Below are positions 12,443-25,305 of a stretch of 64,000 nucleotides of DNA, piece by piece. The notes under the pieces were generated by a model that was not told the origin of the DNA, did no database searches, and saw nothing but the letters and a program-made list of their open reading frames with translations. Within the stretch, counting starts at the first letter, position 1. Each line of letters starts with the position of its first letter. Source of the DNA: Trileptium ribeirensis (taxonomy: Eukaryota > Nematoda > Enoplea > Enoplida > Thoracostomopsidae). The stretch is taken from assembly GCA_030248225.1 (NCBI GenBank), contig JASANE010020051.1, positions 1 to 64,000 of the forward strand, read 5' to 3'. The position numbers and the translations under genes were made by a program.

Positions 12443-12966
12443 CAAGCGTAGTGTAACGTAGTGGAGATTGTGTGTTACAGAGGTCACATCTTTTAAGTTC
12501 AGTCTGTGTGTGCGTTTGATCGGAAATAACTCGGGAACGATTTAATCGATTGACTTGGGTTTATTCGAACCGGCATAGTCGATTTACCGTGTACATCCTT
12601 GAGCGTTTTTTGGTTTAAGGACAGGTTCCGAGGTCAGAAGTCAAAATGAGCGTTTTGCTCATTTTTAGTACCCTTTAAGGAAGCAAGATTTTTTTATCTT
12701 AACTTTCTGATTTTTTCTCTGGTTGGTTTTATTTCATTGTAAAATGATAAATACCAATGCTTTTTTTGGCTTTTTGATTAAGGCTCTGGTTCTGGACTTA
12801 TGGTGTTTGAGGTATGGCACTCTCGTGGTTCCTCGACCCAAAATATCAATATTTGTCCTGACGTCCTAGGAAGTTTCATTTAGCATATGCACGTATGGTA
12901 TCGAGAGCTGATTGACTGTGCTCGCAATAGGCGCAAGTGTACCTATGCTTCACAACGTTCTACAAT
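12443..12966 (+). mobile_element. TIR element with internal repeats, copy A (one unit)
   Basis: Smallest of four related elements, 524 bp. The left end reads GCGTAGTGTAACGTAGTGG and the right end GCTTCACAACGTTCTA, imperfect inverted counterparts. The internal landmark TCTTAACTTTC occurs once (near 12698). It shares the head (GAGATTGTGTGTT... then ATAACTCGGGAACG) and the tail (GTACCTATGCTTCAC) with the other copies. It lies in the SH2 gene intron, antisense to the gene. Confidence 0.75.
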
Positions 12967-13192
12967 ATCGATAGTTACTAGTGTAGTGATAACAGCGACG
13001 AACAAATGTCTGTTTTGTTTGGTGTAGCGTTCCTGTCCTTTAAAGAGTGTACAAACTAAAAGGTGGCAAACCTACTACAAAATGTACAGTAATATGGAAT
13101 TTAGGAACTATAACTATACATTATGTTCGGAAAAGACATAAAGTTAAATGACTAGACTAGAAATTGACGACAAATCTACTTTCCAAACTTAC

Positions 13193-13386
13193 ATTTTTGT
13201 TGTTAATGATATATATGTGGTAATATTCGTTCCAAAAGATCGATATTACCAGCTCTTCCTGATCCTCAAGCCTCGTTTTTCTCACCAAAAAGTCCCCCTT
13301 CTGTGGTAAAAGAAGCTCGGCTTCTTCGCGATCCAAATAGCCATGGTAATACAACTGACATTCGATTGGAGCCTTCGCTTCCGGTC
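13193..13386 (-). CDS. Exon encoding first half of an SH2 domain
   Basis: A 194-nt exon preceded by TACAG (13390-13387) and ending at a perfect GTAAGT donor (13192-13187). It begins with two bases of a split codon and ends in phase 0, matching the exon at 10343-10585. The protein reads YYHGYLDREEAELLL, then GDFLVRKT with the invariant phosphotyrosine-binding Arg of the FLVR motif, then FWNEYYHIYI with the betaD-strand His position. SH2 domains bind phosphotyrosine peptides. The form is closest to the many Fer/Fps-like cytoplasmic tyrosine kinases of nematodes. Upstream exons, expected at higher coordinates, were not identified. Confidence 0.8.
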
Positions 13387-14610
13387 CTGTATACGTTACA
13401 GGAATGAGCTAGAGTAATCAATGTAATAAGGAAAGTCATCCTATTATATAAATATATAATAAGGTAATTCATAAATTATATATGTGCCACAGAAAAATTC
13501 CTGATCTCATCACAGCCAAAATTGTTATAACGATTATGTGTGTACATAATTGGAGCATTATCTTATTATCAACTCAACAAAAGTATTTGACTCGTGCTTA
13601 CCATCGGGCAGCGGAATTCTGGATACCTGCAGTCACAAACATAGGCAAAAATTTTTTTATCATAAAATCTGCTTGTGTTGGCACGGTTTAGAAACTCGAT
13701 CCTGGAATGCTTTAGATCATAATTGTCCAGAAGTTGTTACGCAGTGACTACTTTCCTGGTAGTTAGACTCCCAAGCCACATTTATTCACCTCCCCCTGAG
13801 ACCCGCATTTCCACGCGCCCTACTTGCGCGGGAAATTTTAGCAATTATGAACAAAATTACAAAATCTGTGAAGAAAAATTTGGGAAATATTTATGAGTTA
13901 AATCTGTGGAAAATTATGAACGTTTTTGTCCCCCCTGGTCAAACGCCACCCGGTGGAGCCATCTCCCCAACTATGCCGACGTTCTCTGGACACCGATGAT
14001 TCAGTTATATCGGCCCACTGCCTCTGTAGTCAATCAACTTGCAGTCTATGAAAGAAAAGATTATCTTTTTATTATTGTCAGGTCTATATTTGGTATGATG
14101 AAAGGATATTTGCACCACTTTCAGATCTATATTAATCTTTACATATACTGCGATCTGCCGTTGCAATGAAGATATTTTGGTTTGTAAGATTTAATTATCT
14201 CAGTCTTTGAGGTCGATTCATATTAGCAATGTATACATAATTGAAAATTCTGCGGTAACCGCAATTACTAATGTGCTAATGTACGAGCTAGGTATCAAGA
14301 CAATCCCTTCGCTAATTAAGTACATCTAGCAAGCCAATGTTCGTCTCACGATGTCCTCAATCTTTATAAGTTCATATCAATATACTTCCATATTCGTTCG
14401 AGACTTATTAAAATTCTCTCTGAATAGAATTCAACGGGCACACCTACATCCCTTTAAGGTATTAGTGTAATATTCTACTCTATAAATGTATATTCTTACC
14501 TGCTTGTCCTGGACTTGACCCATGCTCTCATATATATTGTTACACCTAGTACAATTTCCAAAACAAATAATTTGTTTTATTGAACCGTGAACAGGAAACA
14601 AGTGCTATTT
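13387..14610. other. Upstream flank of the SH2 exon, no assignable gene
   Basis: Missing 5' exons of the SH2 gene may lie here. 13906-14025 is GC-richer and open in more than one plus-strand frame, but it has no convincing splice pair or family match. Confidence 0.3.
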
Positions 14611-14918
14611 AAGGTGTGTTCACAGGCTCACACTTTTTGCTCAAGTATTTTACATCAAAATTTTACCTCAAAATTTGTTCAAGTTTTGATCGTAATTTGA
14701 CGGTAATATTTAAAGGAAAATGTAATATTTCAAAATTTGAAATCAAGGTTTGAGCTCAAGCTTTCTCCGGTAATGCTTCTCATCGATGACTGGCTACAGT
14801 AATATCGTTGAGAATTTTGAACAGTGTTCACGCGTTCAAACTTACCAAAATGCAAAAAAGATGCTTTCAAATTGTGATCAAAATTTGAGCAATAAGTTTG
14901 AGCGTGTGAAAACACGTT
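14611..14918. mobile_element. Mariner-like MITE, copy 2
   Basis: A diverged relative of the element at 7678-7951. The left end is AAGGTGTGTTCACAGGCTCA and the right end GAGCGTGTGAAAACACGTT. Internal blocks such as TGACGGTAAT and GACTGGCT occur in the same order. The flanking dinucleotides are consistent with TA. Confidence 0.65.
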
Positions 14919-14984
14919 TACCCATTGGATAAATATATACATATTAGCTGTTAAGTGTATCATACGCAACAACATTCATTAGTT

Positions 14985-15165
14985 CGCCCTTAGGCTTAGT
15001 ATATCGATCACGGCACATCCTGCATGGCCCATGTCAATTGTAGAGGCTGAAGTACAATGCACGCCGTGCCGTTCTCGATATACTAAGTCTAAGCCTTAGT
15101 CTTAGCCTTAGCTCAGGTCCATATATGAGCCATGCAGTAAGCCTAAGTCTAATTTTCCCACCCTA
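14985..15165 (-). repeat. TTAGGC-motif repeat, copy 1 (inverted)
   Basis: Read on the minus strand this matches the copies near 24300 and 30240: GACTTAGGCTTA, CATGGCTCATATA, GCTAAGGCTAAGACTAAGG, then TATATCGAGAACGGCA. This copy also has an opposite partial copy at its low-coordinate end (CTTAGGCTTAGTATATCGAT at about 14992-15011), making the unit partly palindromic. Confidence 0.6.
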
Positions 15166-18100
15166 AGCTGTTTTTTGGTCAATTCGCTTGTGAATCTTTG
15201 GATGGTTTAAGACACAAAGACTAGAAAAACATATTTATTTCAAGTTTCAATTGAACAATTTCTCCAAAATTCAATTTATTACTGTCAATTGGTTCAGAAA
15301 TTCAATGTATTAATCAGCTAGTTTGATTACGGGTAGATTATATACAAAAACTTTTGCTGCAACACTGTAACCTAGGAACGAATTTGGCAGATTTGTCTAA
15401 ATTTCTTTACGTTAATATGTATCTAAATAGTTGCAGGATAGGAATTATATGCCTATAAAAGTGTTTCCCAGCGTTTTTAAGCAGAGGTTGTTGAACCTTC
15501 TTTCAGGCCAAATAAACACGCTTCGGAATCGAAGAATTCTCACTAGACCGCACTATGGTGAAAAAGATGGGCGTCCGTTTATTTTTTCTCTGTAAACAGG
15601 ACTTCGTTATCTCAACGTAAACCGATATGGACGTATGAGCGCTCATATAAAAACTACAATACTCTAGATGTGCCTTTTGGTGGTTTCATTCCGATTCGAC
15701 CCACCCATGTCCCATCACGGGGGGTCACAGGGGGTTTACTCCGGGTTACATGGCTAAAATGTACCAGTTTTGGGTCATTTTTGCTCATAACTCGGCAACC
15801 TTTGAGCCGATTTGAAGCATTTTGATATCGAAATATGTGTCGTAGGAAGCTTATTTATGGTATATAAATTGTTTTGGTCGGGTCGCTAAGGGGCATGGGG
15901 TACTTTAGCAAGTAGGCAAATTTCCAAAATTATGGTCAAACTTTGTCGAGGCGTAGCTATGTAACCACTTAAGCGATTAGAACAAAATTTTGTGTGTGGA
16001 TACAGCTACTACGAGGCTACCTGGAAATCAACAGATTTGGCGTAGAAACCCTGTGCCAAATGGTATTTGAGGCCAAATTTAAACCCGATGCCGTATATAG
16101 TCATCCGATACATTAGCAATTCTAACGGTATATTAATAGATTTATAGCTCAAAAAAGTTCATATTGGTTTTCATGGGTGCTGTTTTCAAATCGTCACTGT
16201 ATTTAGACGTAACTCCTCGTGTAGAGGTAGTTATATTAATGGATGAGACAAGGCGAGTGGTGCGAAAGGGACGAGTGTCATGCGGTCTGTAGCAAATTCT
16301 GTTTATGTTGTCTGTGCTACTGTGCTTTTGTTATGATTATTATATATACATAGATATGATGTTCACGATTCGTAAGCAGTTCTGAGGTAGAGTGAACCTT
16401 CGTAGGGTGCTTATAAGATATCTGACTATCAGTTTTACTGCATCTATGCCATATTGAACAGAAGATTAATAAATATTTTTTAGTGAATTATATCTTTGGT
16501 TCGTAACAGGAATATATTTTTAATGACTTGTTCCGCTGTATAATGTTAACGTTACAGTTTCTCATTTCTCCGAATTCATATACTTTTCATGTCGACAAGA
16601 TCCTGTATATGTGTTATCGTACGTAGCTTGGCAATGGGTTGGGCATCTTTACCAAATGTCCGCGCTTTGTGTTTTTTCAGCATAAACGATTGATTGATAA
16701 TCTTAATATTACAGAATATTTATATCACGCAGATTTTGCGATAAAATTGCCGTTTCAACAAAGGACTAATACAACCATGTACCTAATTTTCATTAAACCA
16801 ATCCGGTACTGGTTCAGACTTCGAATGTTACCGAAACACAAATCTTTATGTTTTCTTTTGTAAAGATTTGACATTTACAAACTTGTTTTGGTCATTATGT
16901 AAAATTTTTGTGCAAATACCTAATCTATATTAATGTCAACACAGTCTATTTTATAAGTGAATTATTCGAAACGAGGGGAAAATTGTTTGGTTTTATAACC
17001 TTTATTCGCTTCGGGTTAAAAACATATATTTGAGGTGCAAAACAACGGGTCCAGAGTTTGCAGCTGCAGAATATATTCAATGTGTTGTCACACTTGTTAC
17101 TGCTAAATTTTAACCCTTTGCCACATGAATTTTTACATACACCGTTGAGCAAACTTTTACCTCCGGCGTCGGATTGAAACTTTACCTTGGCGAAAGCCTT
17201 GTACCTTTGCCACTGCGCTTTACGAGCTGTTGCTCTGTTGCGCAACACAAAATTGATTATCGCATACCATCGCAACGCACGCTGTTACATTCGTGTGACT
17301 CTACGTGGGAAAGTGTTAAATATAGCACTCTGTTGCGGCATATTCCAATTACTTTGCTTTCTTTGTGTACGAAGGAAACGCTGAGTATATTTAAAAATGT
17401 ATTTTAAGCTTATACAGGAATAAGTTTTGTTTTCAATTATCATGCAAATAAAAAATGTTACGAACGATGTGTTCGATTTATACACTTTCGATTGTTACTG
17501 TAGGGTCCAAAATTTCCTACAAACACCATAACTTTAGCAAATCCAAATTGAAAGTAAACATCTAAATTTGACGATATATATCATCGGCGAAGGACGTCAT
17601 GAAGACTGCAGTAAGCCCCATTAAGTCATTGCAATATCGTTGCGTTTAGAGGTACTTCTATGGAAATATGTGATTAAAATGTAACGTTAGCTTTACTCAA
17701 TTTCATCTAGATTCAAAAATTTTATGAAATATTGGATAAATAACTAAAATTTGCTTAACACAAAAATAATAAAACAATAATACTAAAAATAAATACTAAA
17801 ATAGCAATTATCTTATTGCAGCAGCAGTGGAAGGGCTTATGGCACACCAGGCCCACTAAACAAGCTTCGCGGGACCTAGCTCTGCCAAGCGTGTGCTAAA
17901 AGGGTGCTATACTCTAGTAAAATCTCCAAATACGTATAAAACAACTTTGCAGACAAAATTGCTGTCGGTAATACAATATCTGGCAGAGGAACCGTTAATT
18001 TTTGAGATTACTTTAACATCTTGCAGTTTATAACACTTCTGTTGAGCCCCCTCCAGATCCGGGGTCCTTTACAGAACCCCCAATTTGAGGTTTGGGGGGA

Positions 18101-21100
18101 GCTAAACACAGCACAGTGCAGCAACTATGATTTAGGAACAGATTAATTCATATGGCTAAGTTTTTACTGCTCGCACTATCAGCTATACGCATTCTCGATC
18201 TATAAGTTTTACCTGAACCACACTTTCCTACAATTGAGTTTGTTTTAGACTGCTTAAATGATCTTTAGCTGCTACTTGCAATACAGCAATTTCTGGACCA
18301 ATGTGCTAATTTTGCAATCAGTATAAAGTTGCATAAATTGCTTCATATAAATATAAGTACAGCCATAGTTGCCGAAGTAGCTGCTCAGGGGCTACCCTAC
18401 GGAGTCGTAAGGACCCCGGTACCCTGGGCTGCCACCCCTGAGGGTACCACACTATACCCTGATGCGTTGCCCCCTCCATCTCTCTACACCACCCTAGCCC
18501 GCCCAAGATGCTCACAAAATTTAGCGAAATTAGCATAACTGGGTGTAAAATCTGCAAAAATTTGGATAAAATTGGAAGAAATTTGGTAAAATTGATAGAA
18601 ATGTCGGGGGTTTTATACCCTGCCCCGCCGACAAGTTGCTCTCCCCCTAAAGTCCTCTACCCGCCTGACGATCCTCTGCCGAACTCTTTCCTCTGAGGAC
18701 CTCTTCCCCCGCGACGACCTCCCCGTCCGCCACCCCGGAGACTCCCCCTGAGTCCTCGGAGTGTCAGTATGTATGAAGTACAGTGGTTTCCGAGTGTTTG
18801 CACACTATAGTTTAAGAACAAGCCGAAATTGTAGATTCGATTAGGTTTGGCTGGCTTCTAGATTTATTTGGCTTGGTTAATATCGTCAATTTCCGACTCG
18901 GCTAGGCTAGTTACTTATTTCTATCGGCTTATCGGCTTGACTCGGGTCGGGTAGCTTAGGGTATGAAAGTTAGATGTGATGGACATACACGTGTACACAA
19001 AAATAAAGGTGAGTTCTCTGAGGCAAGTAACTTTTGCAATAAATTGAGTTAAGTTTAAACCTTGAAGCTAAAACTATAATTATGCGCTGAACCGGGACGC
19101 GTTTGTGATAAGCCCCACCACTTCATACCATGTGTTGCTACATCTATATAAGCAATTTTACGCCCTAAGTTATTCAGTCGGGTATTTATTCTACTGTTTT
19201 CTGCCTTACAATGAAACCCCACCACTGCTTCATGTTCGTAGCACCTATTATGCAATTTTATCGCATAAATTTTTATCTCACCAAGGACAATCCAACATAG
19301 CCAGATAAATTTCGACAACAGTTCGATTACATTAAAAACCACTTATTGCAACAAAAAATATAGTTCTCGAACGAACAGGCAACGTTTTTAGAAGTAGTAC
19401 GGTTATCGAACTAAAACAGCACCGTAGCGACAGTAGGTCTATATACCTGACACATTTTAACCAAATCCATTGTATGCTATTATACATGGCGACGGGTCTT
19501 CAACAATAAAAAATAAAGGAATATAAATCGGGTCGTATCGCTAAATGCTAGTCTTTTTCAAATACGCGCTCATTTGTTTTATAACATTTGTTACGGACGA
19601 TGTTCAGTTAGTACAATGTACCGATCGTTCATAACACAGGCTTCCGAGTCTGCTTATTTATTATTCTGTAAACACCGTTATACACCTCATCTTGACCCGA
19701 CCTGATTCGCACAGCGCCCGATCTGATTTCCATCTTTACTTTGTACATTGTGTTTGTGGTGTGACAAAAATATATGTTTCGTTTGTGGTGTATTTTGCCA
19801 ATAACGTTACATATACTAACGTCTTAAACTATGCAAAAAGTTGGTAAAAATATAACATGTTGGGCGTGACTTAAATTTTTAGTTGGTAGGTGCATCAACA
19901 GTAGTTACGTATTAAAATATACATTTGACAATATTGTATGAGCTGAACCGAGTGCATTTGGGTGCAGAGTTTTTAACGAAACTCAGCTAGGATTGGAGCC
20001 TAAAATTTTGGGCTAGGCTCTTCTCAGCAAAAAACCCCGTAATCGGTTTCTCGATCTGAGTTCTCGCCTAGGTTATGGGCTATTGTCCAGCCGTAATAAC
20101 GGCAAACAAACTTCGCTTGTAGCACCACATGGGTGTCTATTCAAGCTACCTTGAATAGACTACGGCGCTAAACTGTAAATATACATCGTTATCCAAAATT
20201 TTGCGCAATGTCGGAGACAAAAATTATGTTAAACTAAAATATCTGACACTGATCTTCTCACGTCCACTTTATGCTGTTTCACAAAATGTTACTCATATAA
20301 ATTTTGGTCACTTTTATAGTCAATAATGAAGCAATTTTGAAAATTACTATCTTCAGGTAAAGTCCAGTTTGTACGACAATCAACTAAGCACTAAACACTA
20401 AACAGACCAAAAGAAGCGCGATAATCTGTACAAAAGAAATAAACCGTTAACACACCACCAGTATAAATACAAAATATGTTTTATAAATTATTTGATAAGC
20501 ATTACAATTGTGTTGACAAAATGACTAAATTTAAAAATATAATAACCAATGTGTATAGCTTTATATAAACATTACTTCGGAAAGCAACTTAGTTCTCGAC
20601 TGGAACATATAGAAAGATAGAATTGCGATTAGTGACTAATTCATTGAATTACGGACCGAGCCATCCCAATGAGCTATGCGATTTTATAATCCAACCTTCA
20701 GAATCCATAACACAGTGTCACTAAATCTCTGTAACTAAACTCCAGGGTCATGAGGCGAAGGTCATGTGCCCATTTTTGACTGCGATACAAACTCGTAAAA
20801 GTGTTGTACACGAAACATGATGGCGGAAATTGTGCATTCCTTTCCGCTAATAATGGCATCAGCTTTCAGTATTTTACAAGAAGTATACATGATATGGTTT
20901 TTAACTAGGAAACAATCAGTAGCGGCACGTCATGCGTGAGTCCTCTTAAGGGTCAAACTGAGTTTTAATTTGTCAAGTTACTTCAACAATTTATTAAGCG
21001 AGATTACCTAGCACAAATCATGAATTTCCTATATGTACACAATTTGCGATACATCAACTGGTTACTTTCTATGGAATTCATAGGTCGAAATTTAGTGGCC

Positions 21101-21914
21101 GTTGTCATTTGAAAGAAGTTTCATAACCACGTCTCTTTACCACATAATGTCATATATTCATAGACTGTACACGCAGCGGTACGATTCAGGCACTAGACGA
21201 ACACCATCAAGTGTGCTAAATGGACAAATTGTGATTTTATATTATAGAAACCCTGTTACTGTTCGCTAAGATGGAATACCTATGGCAGAATTGTGAACGT
21301 GAATTTTTGCACCATAAAGTATACAAGTTCGTTAACATGTCGAACAGTTTACCAGGTTGAACGCAACAAAGCACAGTCGCATATTATTTTCGAATGTGAA
21401 ACATATCATGGACATAGTGTGTTACTTTCCATGAACATTCATATTTGAAAAACGTACGTATTTCAACTTATATTGTAAAATTAGAAAAATATTTTAAGAA
21501 AAATCACAACAATCAGCAACGTAGCAAACGGCTCAAGTGAACTTTAATGCGAAAGGAAACTTAACCTGCAGTTGCATAATGTTGTATCGTTAATATAAAA
21601 TCAACGCGAAACTGTCCTAGAAAATACTGTCTTGCTGTTGATACAAAAACTTTGCGTTCGCAAAAACAGTGTGTTAATCCACTGTAGGTGCATACGCCAC
21701 GGTTGTTATTTTGCCAAAATCGCGAATTGAATAGCGCAAAAATTCACGTGAACACTTCAGCCATCGGTATACGCAGTGTAGTGAGCGCGAAGAAGGGCAC
21801 TGTGATGCAGGAACAGAATTTGCGTTCACTCATATTATTGTTCATTTCCCACGCCTGTGCGCGTTCATCAAATGAATTTGTTGATTCGAACAGTTATGTG
21901 GGTTGTCTATGTAT
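15166..21914. other. Long gene-poor stretch
   Basis: No conserved exon was recognised. 15700-16110 resembles decayed repeat sequence (phrases such as ATAACTCGGCAACC). 16255-16510 has an AATAAATATTTTT and a GTAACA end suggestive of a solo LTR, but no clear start or target duplication. 18360-18760 is GC-rich and pyrimidine-rich with local palindromes. 18860-18965 and 19935-20090 carry GGCTCGG-like foldback fragments. A cysteine-containing minus frame at 16946-17275 is unrecognised. Confidence 0.35.
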
Positions 21915-22311
21915 TAGAGGTGAGAACGGGCCGAAATCTTTCGGCACGGCCCGTTGGAAATCAAGGTCGGCTTGGTCCGGCCCAAAGCTGCAGATTTTCG
22001 GCCGAGCCCGGCCATGTCCGTTTGTAAGCGGGTGTAGGCAAGCTCAATATAAAGGATACAGGCGATATAAATATAAAGCGCATATATGAAATGAGCCCGA
22101 GAAAAAATTATTAAAACGAATTCAAGATTATTAAATTGTGCACTAACCATTCGTTTCTTGACTGAAAGGAGACCGAACTGAAATTTTTCCGTCAGATCCG
22201 GCCCGTTGGAAATTGAGGTCGGCGGAAAATCTGCAACATGTCGGCCTGACCCTATCCGGCCCGTTCGTAGTCACGGGCTGGACCGGGCGGTAAGCGCAAT
22301 TCTCACCTCTA
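21915..22311. mobile_element. hAT-like MITE, 397 bp
   Basis: The left end TAGAGGTGAGAA and right end TTCTCACCTCTA are perfect 12-bp inverted repeats. Just inside, GC-rich GGGCCG/CGGCCC blocks occur near both ends, a layout common in hAT-type non-autonomous elements. The flanking 8-bp sequences (CTATGTAT and CTTGTATG) do not form an exact target duplication, so the superfamily is tentative. Confidence 0.6.
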
Positions 22312-24194
22312 CTTGTATGTAATATAGTACACGGAAAACGCTATTGATATCTCGCAGCACGAGTACTCTGTCAGAAAATTGCGATGCTAAATCGTAAAAT
22401 AGTAACTGAAAAGCAACGTCTATGTGTTGTATGTGTTACTGTCGATGTAAATACCGTATATAAGAGAAAATCAACAGGTGTGCTCGTTTAGCGAATTTGC
22501 GATGGTGAAATGACTTGGCAGAACAACGACCCGTGTGTACGCTCGTAAAGTATAATCACTTATAGTAATTTGAGAAAAATTACCGAGGTTTTAAACTGAA
22601 ACACATTGATAAAAATTTTAAAAACGTTATGAAAAACATACGCAAAGTTGTCAAAAATAAGGAATACTTTACAAAATCGAAAAATTATGAATTTTTGGAA
22701 AATTCTAAAAATACCACCATCTCTGAGTTTAAAGCTTTCTCAACATCTGCTAAACTGCATTGCATTTTTTCACGTATCTCGTTTCCCAACATTCTCTATT
22801 GTCAAGTCTCCACATTGTCGAGTTTCCATTCCGGTGCTCCAAGAGTTTACGTTTTCTAACGTTTTATCGTTTCCCAGTATTTTATTTTAACATTTTCTTG
22901 CCTTAAGTTCACCGTATTGTCGTGTTGTCACATTTTCCCACTTTCCCCAGCATTTTTAAATACCCACGTTTACTGTTTCGCAAACATTTCTCTGTTTACA
23001 TATTTTCAATTCTTTTGAAATTCAAAAAAAACAACGTTCAAAACAATGCATCCGGAAAATAAAGTTTTAATGGTGTCAATATACCACACTGTAACAGGAC
23101 AGTTCCGGCCTGTACAAAGGTCTGTTATAGGACGAACGATGACACCGCAAACACTCATACAACGTGCAGAAAAGCTGTCGACGCGATAAATTGATTGCGT
23201 ACCCTCACTCCATAGTTTTATTTTCTTCGTATATACTTTCGTGTGTCATTGTGCATATTTAATCGCTTTTTATGTTGTTATGCCTTGTCTGTTATTTTTA
23301 ATGTTCCTGTTTGTCGATATGTATGTCCGTCCGTCATGATCATGACTTGGACCAAAAAGGATCAGCACTGATTTCTATATTAAGATCCTAGGATGTCACG
23401 AACCTAGACAATGAAGGAGCTCTTATTAATACATTACCCATTACAACCATCCGAGAATAATGAACCTTCGACCGATTTCTGATAGGAATCTAATAGCTCA
23501 CTCACTCTGCTCCTTAGGTAGACTTATGTAACTAAGTAGCACGTATAAATTTTGTCAAACCCTCTGACCCGTGCGAGAAACACAACGAAATTTTATTTTC
23601 ACTCTTCAACACCCGTAAAGTCTCTTGAGCAGGAGCATTGCGACCGCTCACTCTTCTTTCAGGAGTAATATCCTACTTGACACACGTCCCTACCGTAGCC
23701 AACATTTCAAGAACTTTAACGAGCTCAGGCGGATATTGTCTCGCTTAGCCGTTAATTCGCTCTAAGGTTGTCCTAGCCATTTTTCTGTCTGTTTTATGAT
23801 ATACACTGAATCAATTAACGTACACTTCTCATTTTGCAAAACAAAATCCAAGTATTTTATATTAACCCCAAATACAGGCACGCGACCCTAATTTCTTCCG
23901 TCTATTTTCGGTGGACACCACGATATGCTGCGCTTTTCCATCTGTCTCTCTGTTGGCTCGTTATAAACCTTAAAATTGTCTCCAAAATAGCATGTGTCTG
24001 TCAGTAGGCATAATACTCAAAATTTTATTTTCAACTCAAAAGCTCGTTGAGGCATCTTCAAATATACCAAATGGGTCTTTGGTCGATATCTCGTTAACCC
24101 GGGACATGCTATAATATCGCTTCCTACCTTTGCCTAAACTCTCATTTCCAACAATTTAGCATTTTTACATTATTCACCGGTAAAATAAGGGTGT
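22312..24194. other. AT-rich DNA without recognisable feature
   Basis: Overlapping short plus-strand frames near 22629-22890 have no family resemblance. Nothing else can be supported. Confidence 0.3.
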
Positions 24195-24440
24195 CACCCG
24201 TCGTTCAAATCTTGGCCAATGTCGCCTTTAGGGGTTGGACGTCATAACGTTGGAAAAAAGAACCGCTTAGATAGGGTGTTCGGGATGCGGCAGTCCCCGA
24301 CTTAGGCTTAGGCTTAGTACATGGCTCATATAAGGATCTTAGCTTAGGCTAAGACTAAGGCTTAGGCTTATAATATCGAGAACGGCATAGCATGCATTTC
24401 ACTTCCGCCCTTAAAGATTACATTGGCCGAAATCATCATC
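24195..24440 (+). repeat. TTAGGC-motif repeat, copy 2
   Basis: The core at 24299-24400 contains CTTAGGCTTAGGCTTAG, then CATGGCTCATATAAGGA, an inverted stretch (CTTAGCTTAGGCTAAG) and ATATCGAGAACGGCATAG. The left flank (GACGTCATAACGTTG...AAAGAACCGCTTA) also matches the copy near 30150, so the repeat unit is longer than the TTAGGC core. Confidence 0.65.
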
Positions 24441-25130
24441 TGCTTGCTCATTCAACAATCGCCTGAGAATATAGTCGGGTCAAGCCGTTAGCGCATGAGA
24501 ACCCACCAAAATTCCCTATACTAATATGAATAGAGCCATGTCAGTGAGTTGAGTGTAAATTTTGTGTCTACCCCTTGTGTTTGATATCACTCGAACCCAT
24601 TCTTCGTTCTGGGACCAAAGCTACGTTCAGCCTACTCAGATTCCTGCAGGACCGCCTTGGCCCCAGACCCTTCTCATGCCGCGCTCATCCTTTCCATTCT
24701 CATTTTTTTCGACCTTTTTTAGGTCGTGTCTTCTTTGGCTGTTTGCTCGTAGTCTTTTTGTTTTGCGGCGGTATTTTCAGCTCTACTTTTTGGCTGCTGT
24801 CCTCTTTGTTCCTTGCTGTCTGATGTGCTAATGTTATGCGTCGTTTCTCTTTCCGTATTGACCTTTTGGTATTTGTCTTTTCCGTTCGCTTTTCTCTCTC
24901 ATTCCTTCCCGTCCTCTCTCCTTTTCTCTCTATCCTTAATTCTTAATTAAAATTTCTAACTGGTAATAATAGTATATGCAAAAGTAAATGTATATGCATA
25001 TATAAGATTAAAGCAAAGACCAGACATACCTGGCAAGATGTATAGATAGTATTCCTATATATATGTATATGGCAAATGCAAAAACATACATTTTGCATAA
25101 AAAACTTCATGGTTTGAAAGTGAAATCTCC
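24441..25130. other. Polypyrimidine/polypurine-biased stretch
   Basis: 24660-24945 is strongly pyrimidine-rich on the plus strand. The minus-strand translation is Lys/Arg/Glu-rich in more than one frame, which is what composition alone would give. Confidence 0.3.
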
Positions 25131-25139
25131 GTACGATTA

Positions 25140-25305
25140 GCAAAAGGAAATGTGTTAGATTGCCCGGTGGTGGCCCGCCGGGTTTTGGCCGGGCGTGTTC
25201 CTCGTGCAGATAAACCGGTTGATTGGTTCTGTAGCTGGGTCCCTTTTTGTTCGCTGCTGATTCGTTACCCGGTGTCACCAAAAAGGCGGCGCCATCGCTA
25301 TGCAC
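25140..25305 (-). CDS. Unrecognised ORF segment, GC-richer than flanks
   Basis: The minus strand encodes about 55 residues rich in Gly, Pro and Asn (for example GNESAANKKGPSYRTN and RPKPGGPPPGN) before the composition turns AT-rich and hydrophobic. A CAG that could act as an acceptor lies just upstream, near 25330. It may be an exon or a mobile-element remnant. No family is recognised. Confidence 0.2.

Larger units (their letters stand above)
10586..13192 (-). other. Intron of the SH2 gene, 2.6 kb
   Basis: Bounded by GTAAGT on the upstream (high-coordinate) side and TTTTCAG on the downstream side. It contains a tRNA-like unit (about 10875-10945, minus), a foldback element (11771-12038) and the smallest member of the TIR family with internal repeats (12443-12966). 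The rest is AT-rich and featureless. Confidence 0.7.

Noticed and set aside
13906..14169. GC-richer plus-strand ORF with protein-like wording
   Set aside because: More than one frame is open over the same stretch and no splice pair or family supports any of them.
16277..16507. Possible solo LTR ending in GTAACA with a polyadenylation-like signal
   Set aside because: The start is not defined, the flanking 5-mers do not match, and no second copy is visible.
24562..24945. Plus-strand ORFs and a Lys/Arg-rich minus-strand frame
   Set aside because: Strand-biased pyrimidine content explains long stop-free frames in several phases.
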